Assembly (NCBI RefSeq): GCF_016907535.1 | Contig: NZ_JAFBCF010000001.1 | Location: forward strand, 682,001-746,000 | From: Microlunatus panaciterrae | GTDB taxonomy: Bacteria; Actinomycetota; Actinomycetes; Propionibacteriales; Propionibacteriaceae | Direction: 5' to 3' | DNA length: 64,000 bases | Part shown: positions 8,706 to 16,970 of the stretch, piece after piece | How positions within the stretch are numbered: position 1 is the first letter of the stretch | How the letters are laid out: the number at the start of each line of letters is the position of its first letter | The notes under the pieces: model-generated | Seen by the model: only the letters and a program-made list of their open reading frames with translations | What the model was told of the DNA's origin: nothing | The model's database searches: none | Made by a program: the position numbers and the translations under genes

Positions 8706-9823
8706 AGATCAGCAACGTGGAGGCCGTCCATCTGCGGCTGCCGGAGGTGGACGCCCTGCGCTGTGACGGCACGCAGGACACTCTGTTGATCTTCGTCACA
8801 GCCGACGACGGCACTGTCGGCGTGGGTGAGGTGGACTCGTCCCCCGAGGTGGCCAAGGCTGTCGTCGAGGCTGCCCCGTCTCACCTGATCGCCCAGGGCC
8901 TCCGGTCGCTGCTCATAGGCGAGGACCCGCTGGACATCGATAGGTTGTGGCACAAGATGGTCGCGGGCACCCGCTACTTCGGCAACGGCGGGCCGGCCAT
9001 GCACGCCATCAGCGGAGTGGACATCGCACTGTGGGATCTCGCCGGCAAGGTGCTCGGGCGACCGGTGGGTCAGCTGTTCGGCGGCTTCTACACGGATCGG
9101 CTGCGGGCCTATGCCAGCCTGGTGATGCCCGACACGGCAGCCGAGGCGGCCCGCGAGGCCGAGAAGCACGCCCAGGAAGGGTATACGGCGATCAAGTTCG
9201 GCTGGGGCCCGATCGGTCAGGACCTGGCGTTCAACGAGTCGCTGATCAGGGCGATCCGTGGGGTGGTCGGCGCCGAGGTGCAGATCATGATCGACGCCGG
9301 ACAGGTCTGGGACCTCAAGACCGCGCTCGAGATGGCCAGGATGTACGAGTCCTACGCCGTTACCTGGCTCGAGGAGCCGGTCGCGCCGGACAACATCGCC
9401 GGCTATCGGGAGCTGTCGAGGCGCAGCTCGCTCAAGATCGCCGGCGGGGAGCAGGAGAGCACCTACGGTGCCTTCGAACGGCTGCTGCACGACGGTGAGG
9501 TCGACATCATCCAGCCTGACCTGGCGCGATGCGGCGGACTCACCCAGGCCAGGCGGCTGGCCTGGTTGGCTCACACCGCACATCGGTCGATCGTTCCGCA
9601 CGCGTTCAAGAGCGGTGTCCTGGTGGCGGCCTCGACCCACTTCGCCGCAGCCATCCCCAACGGAGGACTGATCGAGCACACCGTCTCCACCTCCCCGATC
9701 GCCCGGGACCTGGTCCAGCGCGAGATCGGTTACCGGGACGGGCATGTCCGCGTTCCGAGCGAGCTGCCCGGCCTGGGCGTCGAGATCGACCTTGACGTGA
9801 TGGAACGGCTGCGGGTGCCGTGA
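8702..9823 (+). CDS. Sugar-acid dehydratase, mandelate racemase/enolase superfamily
   Basis: Enolase-superfamily enzyme of 373 residues. It has the capping domain, Lys165 in KFGWGP, metal ligands D198 (MIDAG), E in WLEEP (about 224) and E250 (AGGE), and a C-terminal His-Asp dyad formed by D273 (QPD) and H300 (VPHAF). That set is typical of acid-sugar dehydratases, which convert an aldonate to a 2-keto-3-deoxy acid. Gluconate, galactonate and rhamnonate types cannot be separated by eye. The ATG at 8702 overlaps the regulator stop and has GAGG-type pairing upstream. The context supports a non-phosphorylative sugar-acid route. Confidence 0.87.
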   Translation: MKISNVEAVHLRLPEVDALRCDGTQDTLLIFVTADDGTVGVGEVDSSPEVAKAVVEAAPSHLIAQGLRSLLIGEDPLDIDRLWHKMVAGTRYFGNGGPAMHAISGVDIALWDLAGKVLGRPVGQLFGGFYTDRLRAYASLVMPDTAAEAAREAEKHAQEGYTAIKFGWGPIGQDLAFNESLIRAIRGVVGAEVQIMIDAGQVWDLKTALEMARMYESYAVTWLEEPVAPDNIAGYRELSRRSSLKIAGGEQESTYGAFERLLHDGEVDIIQPDLARCGGLTQARRLAWLAHTAHRSIVPHAFKSGVLVAASTHFAAAIPNGGLIEHTVSTSPIARDLVQREIGYRDGHVRVPSELPGLGVEIDLDVMERLRVP

Positions 9824-10797
9824 TGGACCCTCTCGAGGCGGATTCACTCGAGCCGCGCGCACGGGTCGACGCGGACTGGCCCTATCGCGGCTTTCGGGCT
9901 GTCGTCTTGGAGAACGCCCGACTCAGGGCCGTTGTGCTGCCCGAGCTGGGCGGCAAGATCATCAGCCTGCAGTACAAGCCCGCTGACCTCGAGCTGCTCT
10001 GGAGGCATCCGCGGCTTCCGCTGCGGCCGGTCGCCTTCGGGTCGAGCTATGACGACCAGTTCTTCGGCGGGTGGGACGAGCTGTACCCCAACGACGAGGC
10101 GGAGACGCTCGCCGGCGAGGCCATGCCCGACCACGGCGAGGTCTGGTCGCTGCCTTGGCGCTTCTCGACCGGCACCGACGCGACGGCCGCCTGGGTCAGG
10201 CTAGAGGTCAAGACACCGATCAGCGCCTCCCGGATCTGCAAGACATTGACTCTGCCCCAGGAGGGCAGCAGCCTCACTGTCGGCTACCAGCTGCAGAACG
10301 TCGGCTGCCAGGATCAGCCGTTCATGTGGAAGTCCCATGTGGCCGTCCAGATGCACCAGGACTCCCTTGTCGACATGGGCGCCGACTCGGTGCTGCTGCA
10401 CGACTTCGGACACCCGCGCGCACGCGGTGCGTCGCCGCTCTTTCAGTGGCCGACTCTGCACGCCGACGGTGTCGACCACGACATGCGCCGGCCGTTGGCA
10501 CCGAACTCCGGTCATTCCGAGTTCATGCTGGCGACGTCGATGCACGCCGGGTTCTGCTCGGTCGAGCACCCCAGCCGCGGGGCGGCACTTCGGCTCACCT
10601 TCGACCTGGACGCGCTGCCCTCGTGCTGGCTGTTCGCCTCGTACGGCTGGCGCGGTCTCAACACCGTCGTACTGGAGCCGTGCACCGGCTATCCGCTGTC
10701 GGTCGCCCAGGGCGCCGCACAGGGCACCCATCAGGTGCTCCGCGCGGGCGAGACCAGGGAGTGGACCCTGCAGGCCAGCGTCGGCCCTGCAACGTGA
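9823..10797 (+). CDS. Aldose-epimerase-like (galactose mutarotase fold) protein
   Basis: About 324 residues, resembling the galactose-mutarotase-like sugar-binding fold (DUF5107/DUF4432 type): an early LPELGGKI strand, then WDELYPND and a late aromatic-rich segment. It may interconvert sugar anomers or act on the pathway lactone; the exact reaction is unknown. The ATG overlaps the preceding stop by one base (TGATG), so it is translationally coupled to the dehydratase. The upstream in-frame GTG at 9820 is less likely. Confidence 0.75.
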   Translation: MDPLEADSLEPRARVDADWPYRGFRAVVLENARLRAVVLPELGGKIISLQYKPADLELLWRHPRLPLRPVAFGSSYDDQFFGGWDELYPNDEAETLAGEAMPDHGEVWSLPWRFSTGTDATAAWVRLEVKTPISASRICKTLTLPQEGSSLTVGYQLQNVGCQDQPFMWKSHVAVQMHQDSLVDMGADSVLLHDFGHPRARGASPLFQWPTLHADGVDHDMRRPLAPNSGHSEFMLATSMHAGFCSVEHPSRGAALRLTFDLDALPSCWLFASYGWRGLNTVVLEPCTGYPLSVAQGAAQGTHQVLRAGETREWTLQASVGPAT

Positions 10798-10803
10798 GCC
10801 GCC

Positions 10804-11004
10804 CTACTGCTTGAGCAGCTTGTGCATCCCGTCGCACCAGGGCGGCCGCAGGGAGCTGCCGCACCGGCAGACGGCGACGACCGGGCGCTCGACACGGTGA
10901 CGTTCGCCGTCGCCGTCCACCACCTGGGTCGCTCCCCGCACCAGCAGGGGACCATCGGGGCAGAGGGTCACCTCGACCTCACGTTCTCCCTGTGGCCCGG
11001 TCAA
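10804..11004 (-). CDS. CDGSH iron-sulfur domain protein
   Basis: A 66-residue protein with the CDGSH signature CRCGSSLRPPWCDGMH near its C-terminus: three Cys and one His coordinating a 2Fe-2S cluster. A soluble redox or cluster-transfer role is expected from the family. The start is probably a TTG overlapping the stop of the iron-containing redox enzyme by four bases (TTGA), so the two are co-translated and probably work together. Confidence 0.88.
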   Translation of the reverse strand: MTGPQGEREVEVTLCPDGPLLVRGATQVVDGDGERHRVERPVVAVCRCGSSLRPPWCDGMHKLLKQ

Positions 11005-12098
11005 GGCGTCCCCTGCAGCTCCGGCTCGGGGCAGGCCGGAGCACAGGCCCCCGCGGCAGTCGACACGGGTTCCGGCGGCGGCTGGATGAGATGTTGATCA
11101 TGCTGCCAGGCCGTCAGCAGCCTCTCGCCGGTGAGCGCATCCAGCAGCAGGCAGGTCACCGCGCCGAGCAGCACGTCGGCCTCCAGCTCAGGCTCCTCGG
11201 CGACCAGCGCGGTGCAGATCCCGCGCGCCGCGAGCTGTTCGTGGACCGCGTCAGCTTCGACGTGCTCGTCGAAGTAGCGGGCGACCTCCTCGGGCAGGTC
11301 GACCCGGCGGATGCCGGCCGCATAGCGACGGCACGGCACCGAGCTGCTGGCCTCGAACGCTGCCAGGTGCCCCATCGCGGCACCACGCAGGCGCCGGTGC
11401 AGGCCGAACAGTGACATCGCGTTGCTCGTCGCCAGCGTCGCAGCTGGGACCCTGTCGACGTAGGCCCCATAGCCGTCGTCGAGGCCGGCGCCCCGCAGGG
11501 CGGCCGCGAACAGGTCCTGGTGCATCCTGTCGGCACGGCCGTCGCCGTACTCGTCGTACTGGAGCTCGACCAGACCGGCCTTCGCGGCACCGGTCAGTCG
11601 GGGGATCGCCCAGCTGTGCGGGTCGGCCTCCTTCAGCTGGTAGATGCTGCGCAACATCAGCAGCTCCCGGATCTGATCGCGTGTCGCCCTTCGCTGGACA
11701 TGCTCCGACAGGGGCGGCCCATCGAGCGCTGCGGCCAGGCCGAACAGTCGCTCGGCAAGATCGTCGGTCTGGCTGGCGACAGTGGTCAGGTGCTCCTCCG
11801 CCATCCCTCGCAGGTCGCGTTCGAACGGTATCTCGATCCGCCGACGAAGCTCAAGCAGATCCGGAGCCCATTCCAACCCGCTGTCGACGTCGTCGAACCC
11901 TCGGTAGTGCAGTTCGTACAGGCACCACAGGGTGAGCTGCAGATCCTCGTCCTCGACGGTGTTCGTGGCATCGAGGTCCGTCGCATCGGGTTGTTCCGCA
12001 TTGGTGGTGACGTCGAGGGCTGCTACGGAGCCGGCTCCGCCTCTCAGCCGATCAAAGGTCGCAGCGCTCAACGGCCCGCGCGGCTGCGGCAGGAGCAT
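11001..12098 (-). CDS. Iron-containing redox enzyme (haem-oxygenase-like fold)
   Basis: A 365-residue, mostly helical protein of the iron-containing redox enzyme family (HDO-like). Candidate metal ligands are the Glu and His in LYELHYRGF, EYGDGRADRMHQ and HVEADAVHE. The family includes di-iron oxygenases acting on fatty or amino acids; the substrate here is unknown. Coupled to the downstream CDGSH protein, a likely electron or cluster partner. It starts at the ATG at 12,098 just after a long hairpin. Confidence 0.8.
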   Translation of the reverse strand: MLLPQPRGPLSAATFDRLRGGAGSVAALDVTTNAEQPDATDLDATNTVEDEDLQLTLWCLYELHYRGFDDVDSGLEWAPDLLELRRRIEIPFERDLRGMAEEHLTTVASQTDDLAERLFGLAAALDGPPLSEHVQRRATRDQIRELLMLRSIYQLKEADPHSWAIPRLTGAAKAGLVELQYDEYGDGRADRMHQDLFAAALRGAGLDDGYGAYVDRVPAATLATSNAMSLFGLHRRLRGAAMGHLAAFEASSSVPCRRYAAGIRRVDLPEEVARYFDEHVEADAVHEQLAARGICTALVAEEPELEADVLLGAVTCLLLDALTGERLLTAWQHDQHLIQPPPEPVSTAAGACAPACPEPELQGTP

Positions 12099-12110
12099 GA
12101 AAGAAGTCCA

Positions 12111-12167
12111 TTTCGGGTCGAGTTGGGTCAGGTGATGATGATCACCTGACCCTCTCGTACCCCGAAA
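12111..12167. terminator. Long imperfect hairpin between two minus-strand genes
   Basis: Nested perfect arms: TTTCGGG (12,111-12,117) with CCCGAAA (12,161-12,167), CGAG (12,119-12,122) with CTCG (12,154-12,157), and the 12-bp pair GGGTCAGGTGAT (12,125-12,136) with ATCACCTGACCC (12,141-12,152) around a GATG loop. In total 23 bp pair. It lies between the stop of the SRPBCC gene and the start of the redox enzyme gene. It may be a terminator or, from the long inner palindrome, a regulator site. No clear T-tract follows on either strand. Confidence 0.6.
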
Positions 12168-12193
12168 AGGCCGGTGGGAAACCCGGCAGGGAC

Positions 12194-12643
12194 TCAGTTG
12201 ACCTCGTCCCGCCAGGCGCCGGTCGCCCCTGGGCGCGCCTCGATGAACGAGCGGAAGCGCTTCATGTCGCCCTTGACGCGACGGTCGATCAGGCCGAGCT
12301 TGTCCGCCGCCTTCTCGGCGAATCCCTCCGGGTCGACCCGCATCTCGGCGGTGACCCGGGTGTGCACATCGTCGATCCGGGTGAAGGTCACCCGGCCGGC
12401 ATGCTCGGGCCCGCTGTCCGAACGCCAGGCGATCACCTGGTCAGGGTGCTGCTCCGTGATCGTCGCGTCGAACTCCCGGGTGATCCCGGCGAGCTTGATC
12501 ACCCAGTGCAGGTGGGTGTCGTCCAGCTGGCGGACCTCTTCGACACCCTCCATGAACTCGGGGAATGACGCGAACTGGGTCCACTGGTTGTAGGCGACGC
12601 TGATCGGGACCTCGACGTCAACCGACTCGGTAATGGCATCCAT
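12194..12643 (-). CDS. SRPBCC-family (polyketide cyclase/dehydrase-like) protein
   Basis: About 149 residues with the START/Bet v1-like helix-grip pattern: VDVEVPISVAYNQW at the start, FPEFMEGVEEV, DEPGF-like metal region replaced by DPEGFAEKAAD, and a long C-terminal helix. It probably binds a hydrophobic ligand; no catalytic residues can be assigned. The ATG at 12,643 has GGAG seven bases upstream; an upstream extension to 12,685 lacks such a site. Confidence 0.82.
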   Translation of the reverse strand: MDAITESVDVEVPISVAYNQWTQFASFPEFMEGVEEVRQLDDTHLHWVIKLAGITREFDATITEQHPDQVIAWRSDSGPEHAGRVTFTRIDDVHTRVTAEMRVDPEGFAEKAADKLGLIDRRVKGDMKRFRSFIEARPGATGAWRDEVN

Positions 12644-12827
12644 GCTGTGCTCCTTCGTTGTCGTCCGAATCAGTCCTGTACCCAAGACCTTGCCGGCTCA
12701 CACATGTGACCCCGGCTTGACGCGTGCAGCGATTGCTCGAATAATCCGAGTCTGTGGCTCAAGCAGCTGGGCCGCACCGATCTTGTTTCACAACCTGGGG
12801 GCTACCCGACCTCGAGAGGTGCGAGCC

Positions 12828-13079
12828 ATGCAGGACGAACTTGCCACGATGACGCTTTCGGAACTCCTGATCGAGCTGGCCGAGCTGGAGCGGGCTATCG
12901 GTGAGACCGAGAGCCTCACCAGCCTCCTCGACGACAGCGCCGGGGAGCACCTCGCGATCAACGCGCGCCTTGCTGGCCTGACCGGCCGTGAGGCAAGGGT
13001 GGCCGCTGAGCTGGCCCGGCGAGGGTCCGTTCACCACCGCCGACCACAACGTGCCGAGCGGATCCCGGACGCTGTCTGA
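12828..13079 (+). CDS. Small hypothetical helical protein
   Basis: 83 residues, rich in Leu, Glu and Ala, predicted to be mainly alpha-helical with coiled-coil tendency (LSELLIELAELERAIGETE). GAGAGG precedes the ATG at 12,828 by about eight bases. It ends four bases before the convergent flavin split-barrel gene. No family recognised. Confidence 0.5.
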   Translation: MQDELATMTLSELLIELAELERAIGETESLTSLLDDSAGEHLAINARLAGLTGREARVAAELARRGSVHHRRPQRAERIPDAV

Positions 13080-13083
13080 CCCC

Positions 13084-13512
13084 TCAGGAGGCGGGCCGGC
13101 GCACTTGACGGCCGGAGACGCTGTTCGGCACGAACCGGCAGTGCAGGTCACGGTCCCCCGTCGCCCACGGTATCGGTCGATGACGAGGGTCGAGGTGCTC
13201 GAGTTCGCGGTCATCCATCGGTACGACCTTGCCGTTCAGGAGCACGCTCCACCCGGTCGCGAAGACGGTGCTGTGGAAGTCGACCTCGAAGGCGACCACG
13301 TCGGACCCGAGGGCCAAGGCCAAAGTCCCGTCGCGCGAGGTGCGGTAGTAGATGTCGCGGCCCAGCAGCCGGTAGTTGACGGGCAGCACCTTGATCCCGT
13401 TCCCCGCAGCGAAGGCGATCCTGCCGACGGTGGTGGTGCCGAGCAGCTCATAGCACTCGAGCTCGGACAGGTCGGAGGACCTGGTCGGGAGCTCCGCCTG
13501 CGGTTCGTTCAT
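13084..13512 (-). CDS. Pyridoxamine 5'-phosphate oxidase-like flavin split-barrel protein
   Basis: 142 residues. The sequence LSELECYELLGTTTVGRIAF and the following VLPVNYRLLGRDIYYRT are typical of the small PNPOx-like split-barrel family in actinobacteria, which bind FMN, F420 or haem. The role is unknown; it neighbours a universal stress protein whose end overlaps its start by four bases. Such pairs are common in hypoxia- or stress-response gene sets. Confidence 0.85.
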   Translation of the reverse strand: MNEPQAELPTRSSDLSELECYELLGTTTVGRIAFAAGNGIKVLPVNYRLLGRDIYYRTSRDGTLALALGSDVVAFEVDFHSTVFATGWSVLLNGKVVPMDDRELEHLDPRHRPIPWATGDRDLHCRFVPNSVSGRQVRRPAS

Positions 13513-14396
13513 GACGTCGACACCGACCGGGGTTTCGCGCCGACTGGCGACGGGATCTGCGGGGTGCCGTCGGACGGCACGATGATCACCGGACAGGCCG
13601 TCCCCTTCAGCACCGATCGCGCGACCGAGCGGAGCCGGCTGGTCAGTCCCCGGTGGTGGGGCCGGCCGACGACCAGGACAGCTGCGTCGCGGGAGACCTC
13701 CCGGAGCGCGGCGACGGGCTCGCCGGGCACCGGCATGATGCGGACTGCGGTCCCAGGGTGGGCCGCCACCCAGCCGGCGAGCTCATCGGCGAGTTCGCCG
13801 CGGTGCCGCTCGATCTCCGCCGGATGAGAGTCCCGCGCCATCGCATGGAGGACGATGACCTGACGGCCGGTGAGTTCCGCCTCCTCGAAGGCGGCCCGCA
13901 GCAGCGGCTCCGCCGGGTTCTTGGCATCCAGGGCGACCACGACAGGGCCGCCCGGCCGAGCCGCTTCGACCCAGCCTCGGGGTACGGCGACGACCGGGCA
14001 GGCCGCACGCGCCGCCAGCTGTGAGGCAATGGTGCCCACCGGGTCATGCTCGCTCCAGTTGAAGTGGTGCTGGCCGATCACCACCAGTCTCGCGTCCAGG
14101 GACTGCTCCTCGAGCAGCACTGCCGGCTCCCGGTTCTTCAGCACCGTCTCCACTGTGAGCCCGGGTGGCAGGTCGAGCCGGGAGACGGCATGGTTGAGGA
14201 CGTCCTCGGCGGCCTGGGACAGCTGAACGATCGAGGCCCCGGGGACGGAGGTGTCCATGTGCGGGATCCGGTAGGCGTGCACCAGCCGGAGGACGAGCTG
14301 CCGGGCCGCCGCGGCCCGCAGAGCATAGCGGCTGGCTACCAGGGCCTCGGGCGAGTTGTCGACGCCGACGACCACACAACCTCGATCCTCAACCAT
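13509..14396 (-). CDS. Tandem universal stress protein
   Basis: Two UspA domains. The first (about 8-145) has GVDNSPEA and the ATP-loop-like IGQHHFNWSEHDPVGTIASQL. The second (about 155-290) begins VVVALDAKNPAEPLL and ends VVGRPHHRGL...SVLKGTACPVIIVP. The ATG at 14,396 is chosen because GGGAG lies seven bases upstream; an upstream GTG-type extension to 14,462 is unsupported. The stop overlaps the start of the flavin split-barrel gene (ATGA), so the two are probably co-regulated. Confidence 0.9.
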   Translation of the reverse strand: MVEDRGCVVVGVDNSPEALVASRYALRAAAARQLVLRLVHAYRIPHMDTSVPGASIVQLSQAAEDVLNHAVSRLDLPPGLTVETVLKNREPAVLLEEQSLDARLVVIGQHHFNWSEHDPVGTIASQLAARAACPVVAVPRGWVEAARPGGPVVVALDAKNPAEPLLRAAFEEAELTGRQVIVLHAMARDSHPAEIERHRGELADELAGWVAAHPGTAVRIMPVPGEPVAALREVSRDAAVLVVGRPHHRGLTSRLRSVARSVLKGTACPVIIVPSDGTPQIPSPVGAKPRSVSTS

Positions 14397-14540
14397 GACT
14401 TGCTCCCTTCGACCGGTCCGGATCAGCGGGGGTCCCGGCCCAGGGCAGGGGTCGCCCGACACTCTTCACGCTCCCGCATCCACGACCGGTCGGGAACGGC
14501 CGAAGATCACTCACCGATAGGACGAAGGTCCCGGGCTTCT

Positions 14541-15473
14541 TCACCGGTAGCTTCTGCCGGATGACCGCCTGCTGATCCACGTTCCGGCGGTGTGCCGGAG
14601 CATCGACCCGATGCTGTCCAGCGAGCCGATCACCGCGTCGCCGTCGGTGTCGAGCGCGAACTCCACCGCCGCAGCGACCTTCGGCCCCATTGACCCGGCG
14701 GCGAACAGCGCCGGGTCCAGCTCGTCGGGATGGGCGCTGGCCAGCAGCCGCTGCCGAGGCGTCCGCCAGTCCTCGAAGACACCGTCGACATCGGTGGCGA
14801 TGATGAGCAGATCGGCTTTCAGGTCCCGGGCCAGTACGGCGCTGGTGCGGTCCTTGTCGATCACCGCCTCGACGCCCGTCAGCCGGCCGGTGGCCTGGTC
14901 CTGCACGGTGGGGATACCACCTCCGCCGGCACAGATGACCACGGCGCCCTTCTCGATCAGCCACTCGATCGGCATCAGTTCGACGATCCTCATCGGTCTC
15001 GGCGACGGCACCACCCGTCGCCAGTAGCGGCCGTCCACCCGTACCGCCCAGCCGCGCAGTCGTGCCAGCTCGTCGGCCTCGGACTCGGTGTAGACCGGCC
15101 CCACGAACTTCTCCGGCTCGGCGAACGCAGGATCGTCCGGATCCACCTGGGTCAGGGTGACGACGGTGACCACCGGACGTCCGTCCGGCAGGACGTTGCG
15201 CAGCTCCTGCTCGATCAGGTAGCCGATCATGCCCTCAGTCTGGGCACCGAGAACGTCGAAGGGATAGCTGCTCAGGTCGTCATAGGCCGCGGCCTGGAGC
15301 GCCAGCAGGCCGACCTGTGGACCGTTGCCGTGCGAGATGACCAGCTCGTGCCCGTGCAGCAGCGGTCCCAGACCGTTGCAGGCGGCAGCGATCGAGTCCC
15401 GCTGGTTCTGCACCGTCATCGGCGCGTCCCGGCGGAGCAGGGCATTGCCACCCAGCGCGACGACGACCCGCAT
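14541..15473 (-). CDS. arcC: Carbamate kinase
   Basis: 310 residues of the amino-acid kinase fold. It begins [15 protein letters not shown] and has [16 protein letters not shown] and DKDR(T)SAVLA, the carbamate kinase hallmarks. It makes ATP from carbamoyl phosphate and ADP, the last step of the arginine deiminase and related pathways. Its ATG overlaps the OTC stop (TGATG). Together the two genes convert citrulline to ornithine and ATP. No arginine deiminase gene is in the window. Confidence 0.95.
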   Translation of the reverse strand: MRVVVALGGNALLRRDAPMTVQNQRDSIAAACNGLGPLLHGHELVISHGNGPQVGLLALQAAAYDDLSSYPFDVLGAQTEGMIGYLIEQELRNVLPDGRPVVTVVTLTQVDPDDPAFAEPEKFVGPVYTESEADELARLRGWAVRVDGRYWRRVVPSPRPMRIVELMPIEWLIEKGAVVICAGGGGIPTVQDQATGRLTGVEAVIDKDRTSAVLARDLKADLLIIATDVDGVFEDWRTPRQRLLASAHPDELDPALFAAGSMGPKVAAAVEFALDTDGDAVIGSLDSIGSMLRHTAGTWISRRSSGRSYR

Positions 15474-16519
15474 CACGTATGTCCCAGTGTCGCGACCAGC
15501 ACTGCCTTGATCGTGTGCAACCGGTTCTCGGCCTGGTCGAAGACGATGGAGGCGGGCGACTCGAACACCTCGTCCTCCACCTCGAGAAAGCTGCGCCCGG
15601 TGCGCTCGAACAGCTGCCGACCGAGCACGGTGTCGAGGTTGTGCAGCGCTGGGAGGCAGTGCATGAACCTGACCGCAGGGTTTCCGCTCGCCGCCATCAC
15701 CTTCGTGGTGACCGCATAGTCGGAGAGCAGGCTGACCCGCTCCTGCCAGTGCTCGGGCGCCTCGCCCATGGAGACCCACACATCGGTGTAGACGAAGTCT
15801 GCGCCGCGCACGCCGCGGGCGACATCGGCGGTGGGGTGCAGCCTCGCCTTGGTCTCGGCCGCGACCGTCAGCGCTGCACTGATCACCGAGGTCGGGTTCC
15901 ACAGACTTTCGGGCGCCACCATCCGCACGTCCATGCCCATCATGGCGCCAGCGACCAGCAACGAGTTGGCCACGTTGTTGCGGGCGTCTCCGAGGTAGGC
16001 GAAGGTGATCTCCGAGGCGGCTTTGTGGGCATGCTCGGTCATGGTCAACATGTCACAGAGCGACTGAGTGGGATGCCACTGGTCGCTCAGCCCGTTCCAC
16101 ACCGGGACTCCCGCGGCCTGTGACAGCTGCTCGACCGAAGCCTGGTCGAAACCCCGGTAGGCGATGGCGTCATACATCCGCCCCAGCACCCGGGCCGTGT
16201 CCCTGAGGGACTCCTTTCGTCCGAGCTGAGACCCGGCCGGGTCCAGATAGGTCAGGTGCGCCCCCTGGTCATGGGCCGCCACCTCGAAGGCGCACCGGGT
16301 CCGGGTCGAGGCCTTCTCGAATACCAGCGCGAAGTTGCGCCCCTGCAGCTGCCGGAGCTCGCGACCGGTGCGCCGCTCGATCTTCAGGCGTGCGGCGAGC
16401 CGCAACAGACCGCGCCACTCCGCCACATCGAAGTCGAGCTCCTTCAGGAAGCTTCGACCGTACAGGTCCGGGTGGCTCCGGTGCGAGGCGCCCGGCGGAA
16501 CGGGGACGGCGCTCGACAT
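15473..16519 (-). CDS. argF: Ornithine carbamoyltransferase
   Basis: About 348 residues. It has the carbamoyl-phosphate motif STRTR (about residue 72), the ornithine-loop region DMLTMTEH and the HCLP motif (about 287). The reaction is ornithine plus carbamoyl phosphate to and from citrulline. Coupling to carbamate kinase suggests the catabolic direction (ArcB role). Two adjacent ATGs (16,522 and 16,519) follow GAGGAG; 16,519 has the better spacing. Confidence 0.93.
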   Translation of the reverse strand: MSSAVPVPPGASHRSHPDLYGRSFLKELDFDVAEWRGLLRLAARLKIERRTGRELRQLQGRNFALVFEKASTRTRCAFEVAAHDQGAHLTYLDPAGSQLGRKESLRDTARVLGRMYDAIAYRGFDQASVEQLSQAAGVPVWNGLSDQWHPTQSLCDMLTMTEHAHKAASEITFAYLGDARNNVANSLLVAGAMMGMDVRMVAPESLWNPTSVISAALTVAAETKARLHPTADVARGVRGADFVYTDVWVSMGEAPEHWQERVSLLSDYAVTTKVMAASGNPAVRFMHCLPALHNLDTVLGRQLFERTGRSFLEVEDEVFESPASIVFDQAENRLHTIKAVLVATLGHT

Positions 16520-16626
16520 CATGGCTCCTCTGTGGTGGTCCGACCCCTCGAGGATCCTCTCCGGCAGTGCTCGCCGGTCAGAGGAGAAGGTCCCGTCTCA
16601 GGCTCGGCCGGCCACCCAACTGCCCG

Positions 16627-16845
16627 TCAGAGGTTGGCGATCACACCGAAGCCCAGGATCGCCGCCCCCGCCCCGATCATGATCACCCCGAAGGCCGTTC
16701 CGGCTGCCTTGTTCGCCCCCTGCGCCCAGGCGAACAGCAGCGGAAGGTTCGGCTTGATCCGTCGGGCATCCCAGATGGACCAGATCCCGATCCCGATCAT
16801 CAACAGCGCCGTCAGACTGACGAACACCACGATCACTATTTCCAT
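16627..16845 (-). CDS. Small two-helix membrane protein
   Basis: 72 residues with two hydrophobic helices (about 3-25 and 45-70) joined by a basic loop (DARRIKPN). GGGAGGAG is well placed before the ATG. Unknown function. It precedes the OTC-carbamate kinase pair on the same strand with a gap of about 100 bases. Confidence 0.7.
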   Translation of the reverse strand: MEIVIVVFVSLTALLMIGIGIWSIWDARRIKPNLPLLFAWAQGANKAAGTAFGVIMIGAGAAILGFGVIANL

Positions 16846-16970
16846 CTCACGACTCCTCCCAGTCCTGACTCTGGTGAGAGTGCCTGCAGGGAACGGCAGA
16901 TACCTGGACCGGGGGAAAGCGTCCCGTCATCTCGAAGAAAACTCTGACTTTCCCGGCTCATCCTTGCCGT

